A DNA stretch of 41,418 nucleotides, taken from contig CAMZIP010000002.1 of NCBI GenBank assembly GCA_947307265.1, positions 1 through 41,418 on the forward strand. Reading direction: 5' to 3'. A program made the translations under genes and the position numbers. This DNA comes from an uncultured Bacteroidales bacterium. Lineage in GTDB: Bacteria > Bacteroidota > Bacteroidia > Bacteroidales > UBA932. Below the pieces are notes generated by a model. The model made no database searches, had not been told where the DNA came from, and saw only the letters and a program-made list of their open reading frames with translations. This document shows, piece after piece, positions 30,240 through 39,139 of the stretch; the stretch's first letter is position 1; every line of letters begins with the position of its first letter.

Positions 30240-31655
30240 TTACCGCAGCACCGTGTAGGTGATGTGGAGTTTCGGATGACGCAGCGCCCGGGTGCCGTTG
30301 AAATGGCCCTGGGCGTAGTTTTTCGTATCCGCGTAATAATAAGTGGTGCTGCTTTCGGTCGGGTCGTATCCGTAATAATAGTAGTAATAATACGAATAGT
30401 AACTCGACGATGCGGACGAGGTCGTAGTCGTGTACGAAGTCGTAGGCATCATATAGATATCGTAATCTCTGGGCACTTCATCCACTTCCTTGCGGATCAG
30501 ATTCTGCAGGTAGAGAGCCACGTCGGGACGATAGAGACTCAGGCTGCGGTTGATGCTGCCGTTATTGTAGGAAGAGTTGTATATCTCCGAGATAGGAGTA
30601 TAGACGGTATATCCTGAACCGGATGCGCGCAGATGCGGGTACAGGTTCTCTGGATAGTGCTTCAGTTGATCCGGGTCGCCCAAATAATCAAACGGGAATT
30701 CCATCGTCGCGTGCGTGATCAGCACGTTTTCGTGGTTGAGGCCGTCGCGCTGCAGCCAAATGTCAAGTGCCTGGCGCAGACGCGTGCCGTTGATATACGG
30801 CTTGATGCCGTTATAACCCTGGTAGAGCAGGACATCGGTAGCCTCTGTGCATTCGTCTTCCTTCCTTCCGGCCTCGATCGAGAGCACGCTGGTGCTCGAA
30901 CCGAGCACAAAATAGACCGTGGTGTCGCGGCGTATGCCGGCATCGTTGGTGGAAGTGAACATCATCGTCACGTAGCTGCCGCTCATATCGAAACTGTTGA
31001 TACGCCCACCGACACGGCCTTCTTCCTGCCTGTCGCAGGTGATGTAGATGCCGTGGAACTTCTCGAGGAACAGCTCGGTGCTGTCCAGCGCTGCATTGTC
31101 TATATCAAACAACTGCTTGCCGAATGCCTCGGTAAAGCGCAGAATCGTGGTATCGCCCATAAAGAGGCAGGTGCCCGAATTGATCAGTTCTGTACCGTAA
31201 TCCGAAGGCTTGATGGAGCAGCAATACATATCCGTGCTGTCCATCTGGCGGTTGAGTTGATATACGTAGAAGTTCTGCGGTATATGCTTCTGGTCGTCTT
31301 CCATCGTGTATGTCGATGAGGGAGCCAACTGCACGTACATCGACTTGAAGACGGGATTGACACCCCAGCGGATGGAATCATAGAGCGGGGTTATGGTCAT
31401 AGCGGTGCCGATATGTACGCCGCCGAACTCTTCGGTGTACAGGGAGCCTACGACGGCCGAGTATGACATCGAGGTCTGGAGGCTGTCAGCCAGCTTGAGA
31501 CCTACGGGGATGTCGATATCTACGGTATGAATCAGGATATCTTCTTCGTTCGGGACGTACTGTCCGCCGAGAGAGTAATCAGTATATACGCAGCCACCTG
31601 CGAGCAATCCAAGTCCGGCGATGAGGATGGCGGCTATATAGTTTCTAACGTGCAT
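30240..31655 (-). CDS. DUF4270 lipoprotein
   Basis: A 471-residue predicted lipoprotein (lipobox LLAGGC, C22). The ATG at 31655 (MHVRNYI) starts the signal peptide; the long upstream frame is not used. Beta-rich sequence with FGKQLFDID, FHGIYITCD and YFVLGSST resembles the DUF4270 family, whose role is unknown but which lies at the outer membrane. It overlaps the 3' end of the glycogen-synthase-like gene by 11 bases, a known pairing in Bacteroidales. Odd: near the C-terminus a Ser/Tyr tract (SSYYSYYYYYYYGYD) gives seven Tyr in a row. It converges on the dipeptidase gene with 12 bases between. Confidence 0.87.
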   Translation of the reverse strand: MHVRNYIAAILIAGLGLLAGGCVYTDYSLGGQYVPNEEDILIHTVDIDIPVGLKLADSLQTSMSYSAVVGSLYTEEFGGVHIGTAMTITPLYDSIRWGVNPVFKSMYVQLAPSSTYTMEDDQKHIPQNFYVYQLNRQMDSTDMYCCSIKPSDYGTELINSGTCLFMGDTTILRFTEAFGKQLFDIDNAALDSTELFLEKFHGIYITCDRQEEGRVGGRINSFDMSGSYVTMMFTSTNDAGIRRDTTVYFVLGSSTSVLSIEAGRKEDECTEATDVLLYQGYNGIKPYINGTRLRQALDIWLQRDGLNHENVLITHATMEFPFDYLGDPDQLKHYPENLYPHLRASGSGYTVYTPISEIYNSSYNNGSINRSLSLYRPDVALYLQNLIRKEVDEVPRDYDIYMMPTTSYTTTTSSASSSYYSYYYYYYYGYDPTESSTTYYYADTKNYAQGHFNGTRALRHPKLHITYTVLR

Positions 31656-32478
31656 TTGTCGCGAGAATCTTGTCGTAAAACTCATTGTAAGCGTTGATGT
31701 AAGCTGTATCTCCCACGGCAGCGGGTACATAGGGAAGGACGGGGACGGTGCGGCCTGCAACAGCCTCTGCAAGTGCAGGATCGAGCGCCTTTTCGCCTTC
31801 GATGATGCCGTCGGCATACTGGATTGCCATCTTGGCAAGATTGATGCCATCAGCCTTCTCGAGGAGTGCTACATCTTTCTTTTTGATATTTCCGCCGATG
31901 ATTTTGTTCTTCAGCTCGGGATTGAACTCCATCGCAAGGTTGTCGTTGTAGAGCGACAGGACGACTTTGGTGTCTTCGAACAGCGGATCGGTATGGTACA
32001 GTTTCTTGAGGAAGAGCGGAAGCGGGTGGGACATCCAGCCGATGCAGTGGATCAGATCGGGTTTCCAGCGCAGTTTCTTAACGGTCTCGAGGATGCCGCG
32101 GACGAAAAATACGGCGCGTTCGCCGTTGTCTGCGAAGTACTTGCCGTCAGCGTCGGTAAATGTTGCCCGGCGCTGGAAGAAGTCCTCATTGTCAATGAAA
32201 TAGACCTGCATTCGCGCATTCGCGACCGAAGCGACCTTTATAACCAGAGGAAGATCGACTCCACCCAGGACGATATTCATACCCGAGAGGCGGATTACTT
32301 CGTGAAGCTGGTTGCGGCGTTCGTTGATGCACCCGTAGCGGGGCATAAATGCGCGGATTTCGCGTCCGCACTCCTGGATACCCTGGGGCAGATAACGGCC
32401 GATGGTCGATATCGTACTTTCGGGCAGGTAGGGCGTAATTTCCGAATTGACAAAGAGAATGCGCTTGAGCTGTTCCAT
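31645..32478 (-). CDS. Single-domain glycogen/starch synthase homologue (GT5 N-terminal half)
   Basis: A 277-residue protein matching only the N-terminal (GT5) domain of glycogen synthases: RILFVNSEITPYLPESTIS, then VYFIDNEDFFQRR, FFVRGILETVKK, PDLIHCIGWMS. The second (GT1, nucleotide-sugar) domain is absent, and the usual KxGGL motif near the start reads PESTIS, so independent synthase activity is doubtful. Such short homologues next to DUF4270 occur in Bacteroidales and appear not to be truncations. It may have a regulatory or binding role. The gene is driven by the -7 box at 32506-32513 and overlaps the DUF4270 gene. Confidence 0.82.
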   Translation of the reverse strand: MEQLKRILFVNSEITPYLPESTISTIGRYLPQGIQECGREIRAFMPRYGCINERRNQLHEVIRLSGMNIVLGGVDLPLVIKVASVANARMQVYFIDNEDFFQRRATFTDADGKYFADNGERAVFFVRGILETVKKLRWKPDLIHCIGWMSHPLPLFLKKLYHTDPLFEDTKVVLSLYNDNLAMEFNPELKNKIIGGNIKKKDVALLEKADGINLAKMAIQYADGIIEGEKALDPALAEAVAGRTVPVLPYVPAAVGDTAYINAYNEFYDKILATNAR

Positions 32479-32505
32479 AAGAGCAATAGTACCGATAAGT
32501 TCCTA

Positions 32506-32513
32506 CAAAGATA
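32506..32513 (-). promoter_or_regulatory. -7 box of the glycogen-synthase-like/DUF4270 pair
   Basis: TATCTTTG on the minus strand matches TAnnTTTG, 27 bases before the ATG at 32478. It lies back to back with the ftsX -7 box. Confidence 0.65.
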
Positions 32514-32526
32514 ATAAAAATTTGAT

Positions 32527-32534
32527 TACCTTTG
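32527..32534 (+). promoter_or_regulatory. -7 box of ftsX
   Basis: TACCTTTG matches TAnnTTTG and ends 15 bases before the ATG at 32550, implying a very short leader. Confidence 0.6.
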
Positions 32535-32549
32535 GCATCGGTAACCGTT

Positions 32550-33428
32550 ATGTCTAAAAAAGAGAAGAATATAATCCGTCGCAGGCTCGTCCGTTCGTAC
32601 GTCGCATCGGTCGTCAGCATAGCTCTCGTGCTTACTCTCGCGGGTGCAATAGCCCTGTTCTGGGCTGCCGCCGGCGGGGTTGCGTCGTATTTCAAGGAGA
32701 ATATGACGGTCTCGGTTATCTTCCGCGCCGAAGTTGAGGAAGATGCAGCCCGGGCATATACCGGGAAACTGGCTGCGCGGCCGGATGTCAAGGAGGCGAG
32801 GTTCGTTTCCCGCGAAGAGGGTGAAAATGAACTCAAGCAACTCCTGGGCGAGGATTTCCTCTCTGTTTTCGAGACTACTCCGGTGCCGCTTTCGGCGGAT
32901 ATCCATCTGTCGAGCGATGTCGTCAGCAGCGAGTCGCTGGCAGCATTGCGCACCGAACTTGAGAAGGATTCGATAGTGGGCGAAGTCTCCTATCAGGAGT
33001 CGCTCGTCGAGGCGCTCAACTCCAACCTGACACGGATTTCGATAATACTTTCGGCAGTTGTCGTGGCGCTGCTGATTATCTCTTCTGCGCTGATTACCAA
33101 TACGGTCCGGCTCAACCTGCACGCGCGTCGCTTCACCATTCTCACGATGCGTCAGGTTGGTGCGCGGGATTCGTTCATTCGCCGTCCGTTTATGCGTCAG
33201 GCAATGCTGCAGGGTGCCGTGGCGGGACTTATAGCGGCAGTGGTGCTTATGGTGGGCATCCTGTATATCAAGAACGGCCATCCGATGGTCTATGCGATGC
33301 TTACGCCCGAGCGGATGCTGCCGGTGCTTGCGCTGCTCATTCCTACGGGAATGCTGGTATGTTATATTTCGGCCTTCCGGGTGGTGACGCGCATCATCCA
33401 CGCCGATAAAGATGATTTTTATTATTAA
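32550..33428 (+). CDS. ftsX: Cell division protein FtsX
   Basis: A 292-residue permease-like protein with four membrane segments (about residues 20-45, 165-195, 220-245 and 255-280) and an extracytoplasmic domain between the first two. With the ATPase FtsE it controls cell wall hydrolases at the division septum; ftsE is not in this window. The ATG at 32550 (MSKKEKN) is chosen over an upstream in-frame start because of the promoter box. The operon continues with a DUF3098 gene 10 bases later, then uppP and lpxH. Confidence 0.9.
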   Translation: MSKKEKNIIRRRLVRSYVASVVSIALVLTLAGAIALFWAAAGGVASYFKENMTVSVIFRAEVEEDAARAYTGKLAARPDVKEARFVSREEGENELKQLLGEDFLSVFETTPVPLSADIHLSSDVVSSESLAALRTELEKDSIVGEVSYQESLVEALNSNLTRISIILSAVVVALLIISSALITNTVRLNLHARRFTILTMRQVGARDSFIRRPFMRQAMLQGAVAGLIAAVVLMVGILYIKNGHPMVYAMLTPERMLPVLALLIPTGMLVCYISAFRVVTRIIHADKDDFYY

Positions 33429-33438
33429 TCAAACAGAT

Positions 33439-33672
33439 ATGAGCAATTTTTCACTTCCTTCGAAGAACGTCCGTTTTATCCTCATCGGCCTTCTGGTGAT
33501 GGTGGCAGGCTATATTCTTATGATTGGACCTGCACAGACTGATCCCAACGTCTTCAACGAGTCGATGTTTGATTTCAGGCGGATCGTCGCTTCGCCCGTG
33601 CTGGTCGTGCTCGGAATAGTGATTATCATAGTTTCCATTATGCGCACTCCGCGCAACGAGGGGGAGGACTAG
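33439..33672 (+). CDS. DUF3098 small membrane protein
   Basis: A 77-residue protein with two membrane helices (FILIGLLVMVAGYILMIG and VLVVLGIVIIIVSIM) joined by a short loop with DPNVFNESMFDFRR, the pattern of DUF3098. The role is unknown; it is usually found between ftsX and uppP in Bacteroidota, as here, suggesting a part in division or wall synthesis. The ATG at 33439 is chosen because it gives the normal family start (MSNFSLP). Confidence 0.88.
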   Translation: MSNFSLPSKNVRFILIGLLVMVAGYILMIGPAQTDPNVFNESMFDFRRIVASPVLVVLGIVIIIVSIMRTPRNEGED

Positions 33673-33675
33673 TCG

Positions 33676-34470
33676 ATGAGTTGGTTTGAAGCCGTAATTC
33701 TCGGTCTGGTTCAGGGCCTTACTGAGTTCCTTCCGGTCAGCAGCAGCGGCCACCTGACCATCGCGAAGCAGTTGTTCGGCATCGAGACCGGCGACCTGAC
33801 ATTCGAGATTGTGGTCCACGCCGCGACGGTGCTTGCGACTATCGTGGTCTTCCGCAAGGAGATTCTCAACCTGCTGCAGGACCTCTTCAAGTTTCGCTGG
33901 AACGGCGGTACGCGTTATTTCGCAATGATCTGCGTATCAATGATTCCGGTCCTTGTCGTGGGTCTTTTCCTGAAAGATAAAGTGGAGGCCGTCTTCGGAA
34001 GCGGCCTTGCAGTCGTCGGCGCCTGCCTGCTCGTGACAGCGGGCCTGCTGATGCTCAGCGAGATACTTGCCGCACGCGCCAAGAAGGAAGGCGAGATGAA
34101 TTTCAAGACTGCCGCGTGGATGGGTGTCGCACAGGCCGTGGCGGTCCTGCCGGGACTTTCCCGTTCGGGCAGTACTATTGCAACCGGTCTGATGTGCGGT
34201 ACCAAGCGCTCAGAAGTGGCTCAGTTCTCGTTCCTGATGGTGCTCGTACCGATTCTCGGAGAAGCTTTCCTGGATCTCGTAGGCGGTGAAATGACTGCCA
34301 GTTCAGGTATCGGCACGATGCCGCTGATACTCGGTTTCCTGGCGGCATTCGTTTCGGGCGTTTTCGCCTGCAGGGTGATGGTCGCCCTTGTCCGCCGCGC
34401 GAAACTGAAGTGGTTTGCAATCTATTGCTGCATAGTCGGCCTGGCCTGCCTGATCAGCCAGCTGTTCTAA
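33676..34470 (+). CDS. uppP: Undecaprenyl-diphosphatase UppP (BacA)
   Basis: A 264-residue integral membrane phosphatase that recycles undecaprenyl pyrophosphate for wall and polysaccharide synthesis. The two signature motifs are intact: E-F-L-P-V-S-S-S-G-H near residues 17-26 and PGLSRSGST in the second half. Several membrane segments are visible and length is standard. It starts 3 bases after the DUF3098 stop, and lpxH starts directly at its own stop codon. Activity also confers bacitracin resistance in some bacteria. Confidence 0.95.
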   Translation: MSWFEAVILGLVQGLTEFLPVSSSGHLTIAKQLFGIETGDLTFEIVVHAATVLATIVVFRKEILNLLQDLFKFRWNGGTRYFAMICVSMIPVLVVGLFLKDKVEAVFGSGLAVVGACLLVTAGLLMLSEILAARAKKEGEMNFKTAAWMGVAQAVAVLPGLSRSGSTIATGLMCGTKRSEVAQFSFLMVLVPILGEAFLDLVGGEMTASSGIGTMPLILGFLAAFVSGVFACRVMVALVRRAKLKWFAIYCCIVGLACLISQLF

Positions 34471-35184
34471 ATGGAGATTGCCGGCGGCAAATATTATTTC
34501 GTAGCGGATGTGCATCTCGGGGCCGGTCCTGACGCCGCCCTGAGGGAGCGTCTGTTCGTGGACTATCTCCATAATCTGCCGGAAGATACGGAGGCTCTGT
34601 ACATTCTCGGCGATATGTTCGATTTCTGGGCAGAATACCGCGATGTGGCTCCGCGTGGCTTCGTGCGCGTGCTCGGCGCGCTGGCGGCTCTTTCCGACCG
34701 CGGAGTGAAACTGGTCTTTTATCCCGGCAATCACGACTGGTGGCTGAAAGGTTATCTGGAGAGCGAACTCGGAATGCGCGTGGTCTGCGCCCGCTATGCC
34801 GTGGAGGAAATCGGAGGCTTGAAAGTCTGCATCGGCCACGGTGACGGAGTGGGAGAGCGCAGTTCGCACGAGCGACTGATGTACAAGATGTTCCGCTCGC
34901 GCATTCTGATTGCGCTGCTGCGTTCGCTGCACCCTCGCTGGGTGTTCGGATTTGCGAAGCGCTGGTCTTCTTCAAGCCGCCGTCATCACGATACTAATCC
35001 CTGGTACGGTGAATCGCCGGTCGTCGGCTTCGCACGCGAATACGCGCGTGACCATAAGGTAGATGCGTTCGTTTTCGGCCACGATCACGTGGAGGGGAAA
35101 GTGCTGCTGGAGGACGGTACGCCAGTCTATTTGCTCGGTGATTGGGCGAAATCCCAGTCCGGCTTGAATTTCTCCGGGAAATAG
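34471..35184 (+). CDS. lpxH: UDP-2,3-diacylglucosamine diphosphatase (LpxH-like)
   Basis: A 237-residue metallophosphoesterase that hydrolyses UDP-2,3-diacylglucosamine to lipid X in lipid A synthesis. The metal-binding motifs are in order: D13-x-H15, GDMFDFW with D48, GNHD (N87, H88), GHGD with H123, and GHDH near residue 205. FDFW is typical of LpxH-type enzymes. The ATG follows the uppP stop with no gap. Its last 58 bases overlap the convergent DUF4294 gene. Closely related phosphoesterases exist, so substrate is by family inference. Confidence 0.88.
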   Translation: MEIAGGKYYFVADVHLGAGPDAALRERLFVDYLHNLPEDTEALYILGDMFDFWAEYRDVAPRGFVRVLGALAALSDRGVKLVFYPGNHDWWLKGYLESELGMRVVCARYAVEEIGGLKVCIGHGDGVGERSSHERLMYKMFRSRILIALLRSLHPRWVFGFAKRWSSSSRRHHDTNPWYGESPVVGFAREYARDHKVDAFVFGHDHVEGKVLLEDGTPVYLLGDWAKSQSGLNFSGK

Positions 35185-35825
35185 AGTTTCGGCCTTGCCT
35201 TGCCGAAAATAGTATAGTAGAGCCGGTCGAACAGCCCTGCGTTCCATACCGTAACCAGTTCTTCAAGGTCCTTGTCTTCGCCGAAACGGTCGTATGGCTG
35301 CTTCAGGTTGCCTTTGTAGAGTTTTGCGACGCCCTGCCAGAATGCGGCCGTAGGGCCGTCGAGGTAGCGCTTTAGAATATAATACGGCGTCTGGCCGACC
35401 TCGCGGTCGATGAGTCGGATCATCATAAGTCCCTGCTGCAGCGTAAGTCCGCGGAAGATCGGCTCGAATTCGCGCAGCAGTTCGTTTTTCAGGTTTGACA
35501 GGTAGCGGTCCTGCTGGCGGCGGGTGTAATTGTCCGCGATGAACAGGCTGTCGGTTTCCTTGATGGTCTTGGCGATGCACAGCGCGTAAGGATAAGCCTT
35601 GCTGAAATTATGTACGCGCATATAATATTTGCGCCATTCGCGCTGGCTGGTCTTCTTGTTCGGCTTGACTACGGCGGGCCGGATGTTGTCCAGGAAGATG
35701 GTGTCGCCCTGATGTATGACGTACGGCAGAACTGCAGGCTCGCTCTTGGTCTTCTGCCCGTGGCAGGGGACCGCGATCAGCGCTGCAAGTACGCACAAGA
35801 GTATGTAGAGGCGGCTATTTTTCAT
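35127..35825 (-). CDS. DUF4294 exported protein
   Basis: A 232-residue exported protein with a signal peptide (ALIAVPCHGQ) and a mostly helical, basic mature part (REWRKYYMRVHNFSKAYPYA), typical of DUF4294. The role is unknown. The ATG at 35825 is preferred over the upstream in-frame start because it begins the signal peptide and fits the -7 box at 35844-35851. The C-terminal 58 bases run antisense inside lpxH; the stop in that overlap is real in the sequence. It is probably monocistronic. Confidence 0.85.
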   Translation of the reverse strand: MKNSRLYILLCVLAALIAVPCHGQKTKSEPAVLPYVIHQGDTIFLDNIRPAVVKPNKKTSQREWRKYYMRVHNFSKAYPYALCIAKTIKETDSLFIADNYTRRQQDRYLSNLKNELLREFEPIFRGLTLQQGLMMIRLIDREVGQTPYYILKRYLDGPTAAFWQGVAKLYKGNLKQPYDRFGEDKDLEELVTVWNAGLFDRLYYTIFGKARPKLYFPEKFKPDWDFAQSPSK

Positions 35826-35843
35826 CTTTTTGGTTCTCGCCGG

Positions 35844-35851
35844 CAAAGGTA
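35844..35851 (-). promoter_or_regulatory. -7 box of the DUF4294 gene
   Basis: TACCTTTG on the minus strand matches TAnnTTTG, 18 bases before the ATG at 35825. Confidence 0.6.
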
Positions 35852-35892
35852 ATAAGAAAAATTAGTTAACTTAGCGAGGTTTTAACGAAAGT

Positions 35893-35907
35893 GAATGCTT
35901 TGCATTC
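35893..35907. promoter_or_regulatory. Palindrome upstream of gltS
   Basis: GAATGC-TTT-GCATTC lies 29 bases before the gltS start, in a gap where no clear -7 box is seen. It could be an operator or a leader hairpin. Confidence 0.35.
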
Positions 35908-35936
35908 GCAGTTATTGATACAAAATAATTTACAAT

Positions 35937-37310
35937 ATGTTCAACCTTACAACTTTCACGCCGTGGCAATTGTTCTGCGATGCCGGCGTAATCTTCGGCC
36001 TCCTGCTGATAGGCAAACTCTGCAGGGCTAAAATCAAGGCTATTCAGTCTCTTTTCATACCGCCGTCCCTGATAGCGGGCGTGCTGGCGCTGGCATTCGG
36101 CCCCAACGGCCTCGGCTGGCTGCCGCTCTCCAACAACCTGGGCACTTACTCCGCAATCCTGATTGCGGTTGTCTTCGCCGCCCTGCCTCTCGCGTCTCCG
36201 ACGATGAAAATGAAGGAGATAGGCTCGAAACTCGGTCCTATGTGGGCTTATTCCCAGTTCGGTATGTTCTTCCAGTGGGCTGCGATAGGCCTCATCGGTA
36301 TCCTGTTGCTTACGCCGTTATTCGGCGTGGCCGAGCCGTTCGGCATTATGTGCCCTGTCGGATTCTACGGCGGACACGGCACCGCGGCGGCGATGGCATC
36401 AGAGTTCGGTGAGAATTTCCCGCAGAGCGAGGCGCTCAGCCTGGGTATGACCACCGCAACGGTCGGCGTCGTGCTGGGCGTTATTTTCGGCGTGATGATC
36501 ATCAAGATAGCCACCAAAAAGCACCAGACCAACTACGTCACCGATTTCGCTGAGCTTCCCGACGAACTGCGCAGCGGCCTCATTCCCGAGGAGAAGCGTG
36601 ACGGTCTGGGCAAGGCTACGGTCTCTTCGATTTCCATCGACCATTTCGCAATGCACCTGGGTATCGTCATTTTCGCGGCATACTGCGGCTATCTGCTCAG
36701 CGACGTGCTTCTCAAGGGCACGCTGAAGATCAGCGGCGTTCCCGTGTTCCTGACCGCATACGTTGTCGGTATGATCTTCAAGGTGCTGCTGGACGCCACC
36801 AAGGCAAGCCGTTTCGTGGAGCAGAGGACCATCAGCAACATCAGCGGTACCGCAACCGACCTGCTGGTCACCTGCGGAGTGGGTGCCATCAACCTTAAGG
36901 TCGTGACCGACAACTGGCTCCCGCTGGTAGTGCTGCTCGTCATCGGTATCGGCGTAACGGTGTTTATGTGCTTCTTCTTCGCCCGCAAGCTTTACAAGCA
37001 GGACTGGTTCGAGAAGGCCATCTTCGCCTGGGGCTGGTGGACCGGTACAATGGCTATCGGTATCGCGCTGCTCCGAATCGTGGATCCGAAGAATGAGAGC
37101 CACGCCCTCGACAACTACGCAATGGCATTCCTGCCTTGCGCTCCGATAGAGATTCTGCTTATCTGGTCCGTGCCCGTGGCATACAAGGGCGGCTGGCTGC
37201 TCTGGCTGTGCGTTGGATACCTCGTGCTTTCGCTGCTTATCCTCCTGTTGGCCAAGCTGCTCGGATGGTGGATTCCTTCATCGGCGCTGAAGGCCAAAAA
37301 AGAGGCATAG
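35937..37310 (+). CDS. gltS: Sodium/glutamate symporter GltS-like
   Basis: A 457-residue membrane transporter of the GltS family, which takes up glutamate with sodium. About 11-12 hydrophobic segments in two halves are visible. The family-typical glycine-rich loop GFYGGHGTAAAMASEF is in the first half, and GTATDLLVTCGVGAINL in the second half is its counterpart. It is somewhat longer than the roughly 400 residues usual for the family. It stands alone: a divergent DUF4294 gene is upstream and a terminator follows. The substrate is by family inference. Confidence 0.88.
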   Translation: MFNLTTFTPWQLFCDAGVIFGLLLIGKLCRAKIKAIQSLFIPPSLIAGVLALAFGPNGLGWLPLSNNLGTYSAILIAVVFAALPLASPTMKMKEIGSKLGPMWAYSQFGMFFQWAAIGLIGILLLTPLFGVAEPFGIMCPVGFYGGHGTAAAMASEFGENFPQSEALSLGMTTATVGVVLGVIFGVMIIKIATKKHQTNYVTDFAELPDELRSGLIPEEKRDGLGKATVSSISIDHFAMHLGIVIFAAYCGYLLSDVLLKGTLKISGVPVFLTAYVVGMIFKVLLDATKASRFVEQRTISNISGTATDLLVTCGVGAINLKVVTDNWLPLVVLLVIGIGVTVFMCFFFARKLYKQDWFEKAIFAWGWWTGTMAIGIALLRIVDPKNESHALDNYAMAFLPCAPIEILLIWSVPVAYKGGWLLWLCVGYLVLSLLILLLAKLLGWWIPSSALKAKKEA

Positions 37311-37337
37311 CATTTTTGTCGAAAAGTGCAGAAAGTT

Positions 37338-37353
37338 GAGTTCGATTGAACTC
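37338..37353 (+). other. Small hairpin after gltS
   Basis: GAGTTC-GATT-GAACTC lies between gltS and its terminator, without a T-run. It may protect the 3' end. Confidence 0.35.
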
Positions 37354-37365
37354 GGCAACCATTTG

Positions 37366-37396
37366 AAAATAGTCACGTTAGGTGGCTATTTTTTTT
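37366..37396 (+). terminator. Rho-independent terminator after gltS
   Basis: AAAATAGTCAC pairs with GTGGCTATTTT (one G-T pair), loop GTTAG, followed by a T-run. It separates gltS from the ribosomal protein operon. Confidence 0.9.
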
Positions 37397-37427
37397 GTCG
37401 AAAATATCGAAAAAAGTCTCGAAAAAG

Positions 37428-37458
37428 TTTGTTATTTCGATTAAAGTAACTATCTTTG
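37428..37458 (+). promoter_or_regulatory. Promoter of the ribosomal protein operon starting with rplP
   Basis: TTTG (37428-37431), 19 bases and TATCTTTG (37451-37458) match the consensus exactly. It lies about 80 bases before rplP, downstream of the gltS terminator. Confidence 0.88.
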
Positions 37459-37536
37459 CATCCCTTATCTTATGCCGTGAAGTGGCCAAGATATTGGAAA
37501 TGAATGACTTAGTATTATTTTAAAAGTAATAGAGAG

Positions 37537-37956
<420 letters not shown>

Positions 37957-37973
37957 TCAAAATCTGGAATGTG

Positions 37974-38168
37974 ATGAAAACAGCTGAAATCAGGGAAATG
38001 TCCCTCACGGACCTGCGCGAGCGCATTGAGACCGAGAAGATGAATCTCAACCGTATGAAGATGAATCACGTGATCTCCCCGCTTGAGGATACGTCCAAGA
38101 TCAAGAAGGCAAAGAACGACATCGCCCGTATGATGACGGTCCTTGCGGAGAAAGAAAAACAGAATTAA
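37974..38168 (+). CDS. rpmC: 50S ribosomal protein L29
   Basis: A 64-residue helical protein near the polypeptide exit tunnel ([31 protein letters not shown]). A GTG directly precedes the ATG at 37974; the ATG is preferred. It follows rplP by 17 bases. Confidence 0.93.
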   Translation: MKTAEIREMSLTDLRERIETEKMNLNRMKMNHVISPLEDTSKIKKAKNDIARMMTVLAEKEKQN

Positions 38169-38182
38169 AAACAATTGTCATA

Positions 38183-38437
38183 ATGGAAAGAAATCTTCGT
38201 AAAGAGAGAATAGGGGTTGTCACCAGCAACAAGATGGATAAGTCCATCGTGGTTGCCGTCAAGACCAAGGAGAAGCACCCCATTTACGGAAAGTTCGTCA
38301 ACAAGACGACCAAGTTCGTCGCTCAGGATGACAAGAACGAGTGCAGCGAGGGTGATACCGTCCGCATTATGGAAACCCGTCCACTGAGCAAGACCAAGCG
38401 TTGGAGATTAGTAGAAATCGTAGAAAAAGTTAAGTAA
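38183..38437 (+). CDS. rpsQ: 30S ribosomal protein S17
   Basis: An 84-residue 16S rRNA-binding protein. The typical [16 protein letters not shown] and [19 protein letters not shown] are present. Standard order between L29 and L14. Confidence 0.97.
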   Translation: MERNLRKERIGVVTSNKMDKSIVVAVKTKEKHPIYGKFVNKTTKFVAQDDKNECSEGDTVRIMETRPLSKTKRWRLVEIVEKVK

Positions 38438-38439
38438 AA

Positions 38440-38805
38440 ATGATACAGCAAGAATCACGTTTGATGGTAGCGGACAACAGCGGTGCTAAGGAAGTCCTTT
38501 GCATCCGCGTCCTCGGCGGTACCCGCCGTCGCTACGCAGGCGTTGGCGACAAGATTGTCGTCGCCGTCAAGAGCGCCATTCCCGGAGGCAACACCAAGAA
38601 GGGTTCCGTCTCCAATGCAGTCGTCGTCCGTACGAAGAAGGAAATCCGTCGTCCCGATGGTTCCTACATTCGTTTCGATGACAATGCTTGCGTGCTGCTG
38701 ACCAAGACCGACGAGGTCGTTGGTACCCGTATCTTCGGCCCTGTAGCCAGGGAGCTCCGCGAAAATTATATGAAAATTGTCTCACTTGCCCCCGAGGTAC
38801 TTTAA
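38440..38805 (+). CDS. rplN: 50S ribosomal protein L14
   Basis: A 121-residue protein of the large subunit. [19 protein letters not shown] and the C-terminal [22 protein letters not shown] match the family. It starts 2 bases after the rpsQ stop. Confidence 0.97.
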   Translation: MIQQESRLMVADNSGAKEVLCIRVLGGTRRRYAGVGDKIVVAVKSAIPGGNTKKGSVSNAVVVRTKKEIRRPDGSYIRFDDNACVLLTKTDEVVGTRIFGPVARELRENYMKIVSLAPEVL

Positions 38806-38818
38806 GGAGGAAAGAACT

Positions 38819-39139
38819 ATGGCAAAGTTACACATTAAGAAAGGCGATATGGTCTATGTCAACGCCGGCAACGACAAGGGCAAGACCGGTCGCGTGCTTT
38901 CGGTGGACACGGAGAAGAGCCGTGCCGTCGTTGAAGGTGTCAATATGGTCACCAAGCACACCAAACCCAACTCTAAGAACCCTCAGGGTGGTATCGTGAA
39001 ACAGGAAGCAGGCGTGCACATTTCCAATCTGCAGGTCGTCGATCCCGTTAAGGGCGGCGCTACCAAGATCGGCCGTCGTCTCAATGACAAGGGCAAGCTC
39101 GTACGCTACGCTAAAAAATCAGGAGAGGAGATTAAGTAA
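38819..39139 (+). CDS. rplX: 50S ribosomal protein L24
   Basis: A 106-residue assembly-initiating protein with a KOW motif ([19 protein letters not shown]). The ATG at 38819 follows AAGGAGG, one of the few strong Shine-Dalgarno sites outside the small-ORF modules. The stop overlaps the rplE start (TAATG). Confidence 0.95.
   Translation: MAKLHIKKGDMVYVNAGNDKGKTGRVLSVDTEKSRAVVEGVNMVTKHTKPNSKNPQGGIVKQEAGVHISNLQVVDPVKGGATKIGRRLNDKGKLVRYAKKSGEEIK

Noticed and set aside
37501-37524. Seven-codon leader ORF before rplP
   Set aside because: It has no ribosome binding site and no meaningful sequence; chance is likely in an A/T-rich leader.
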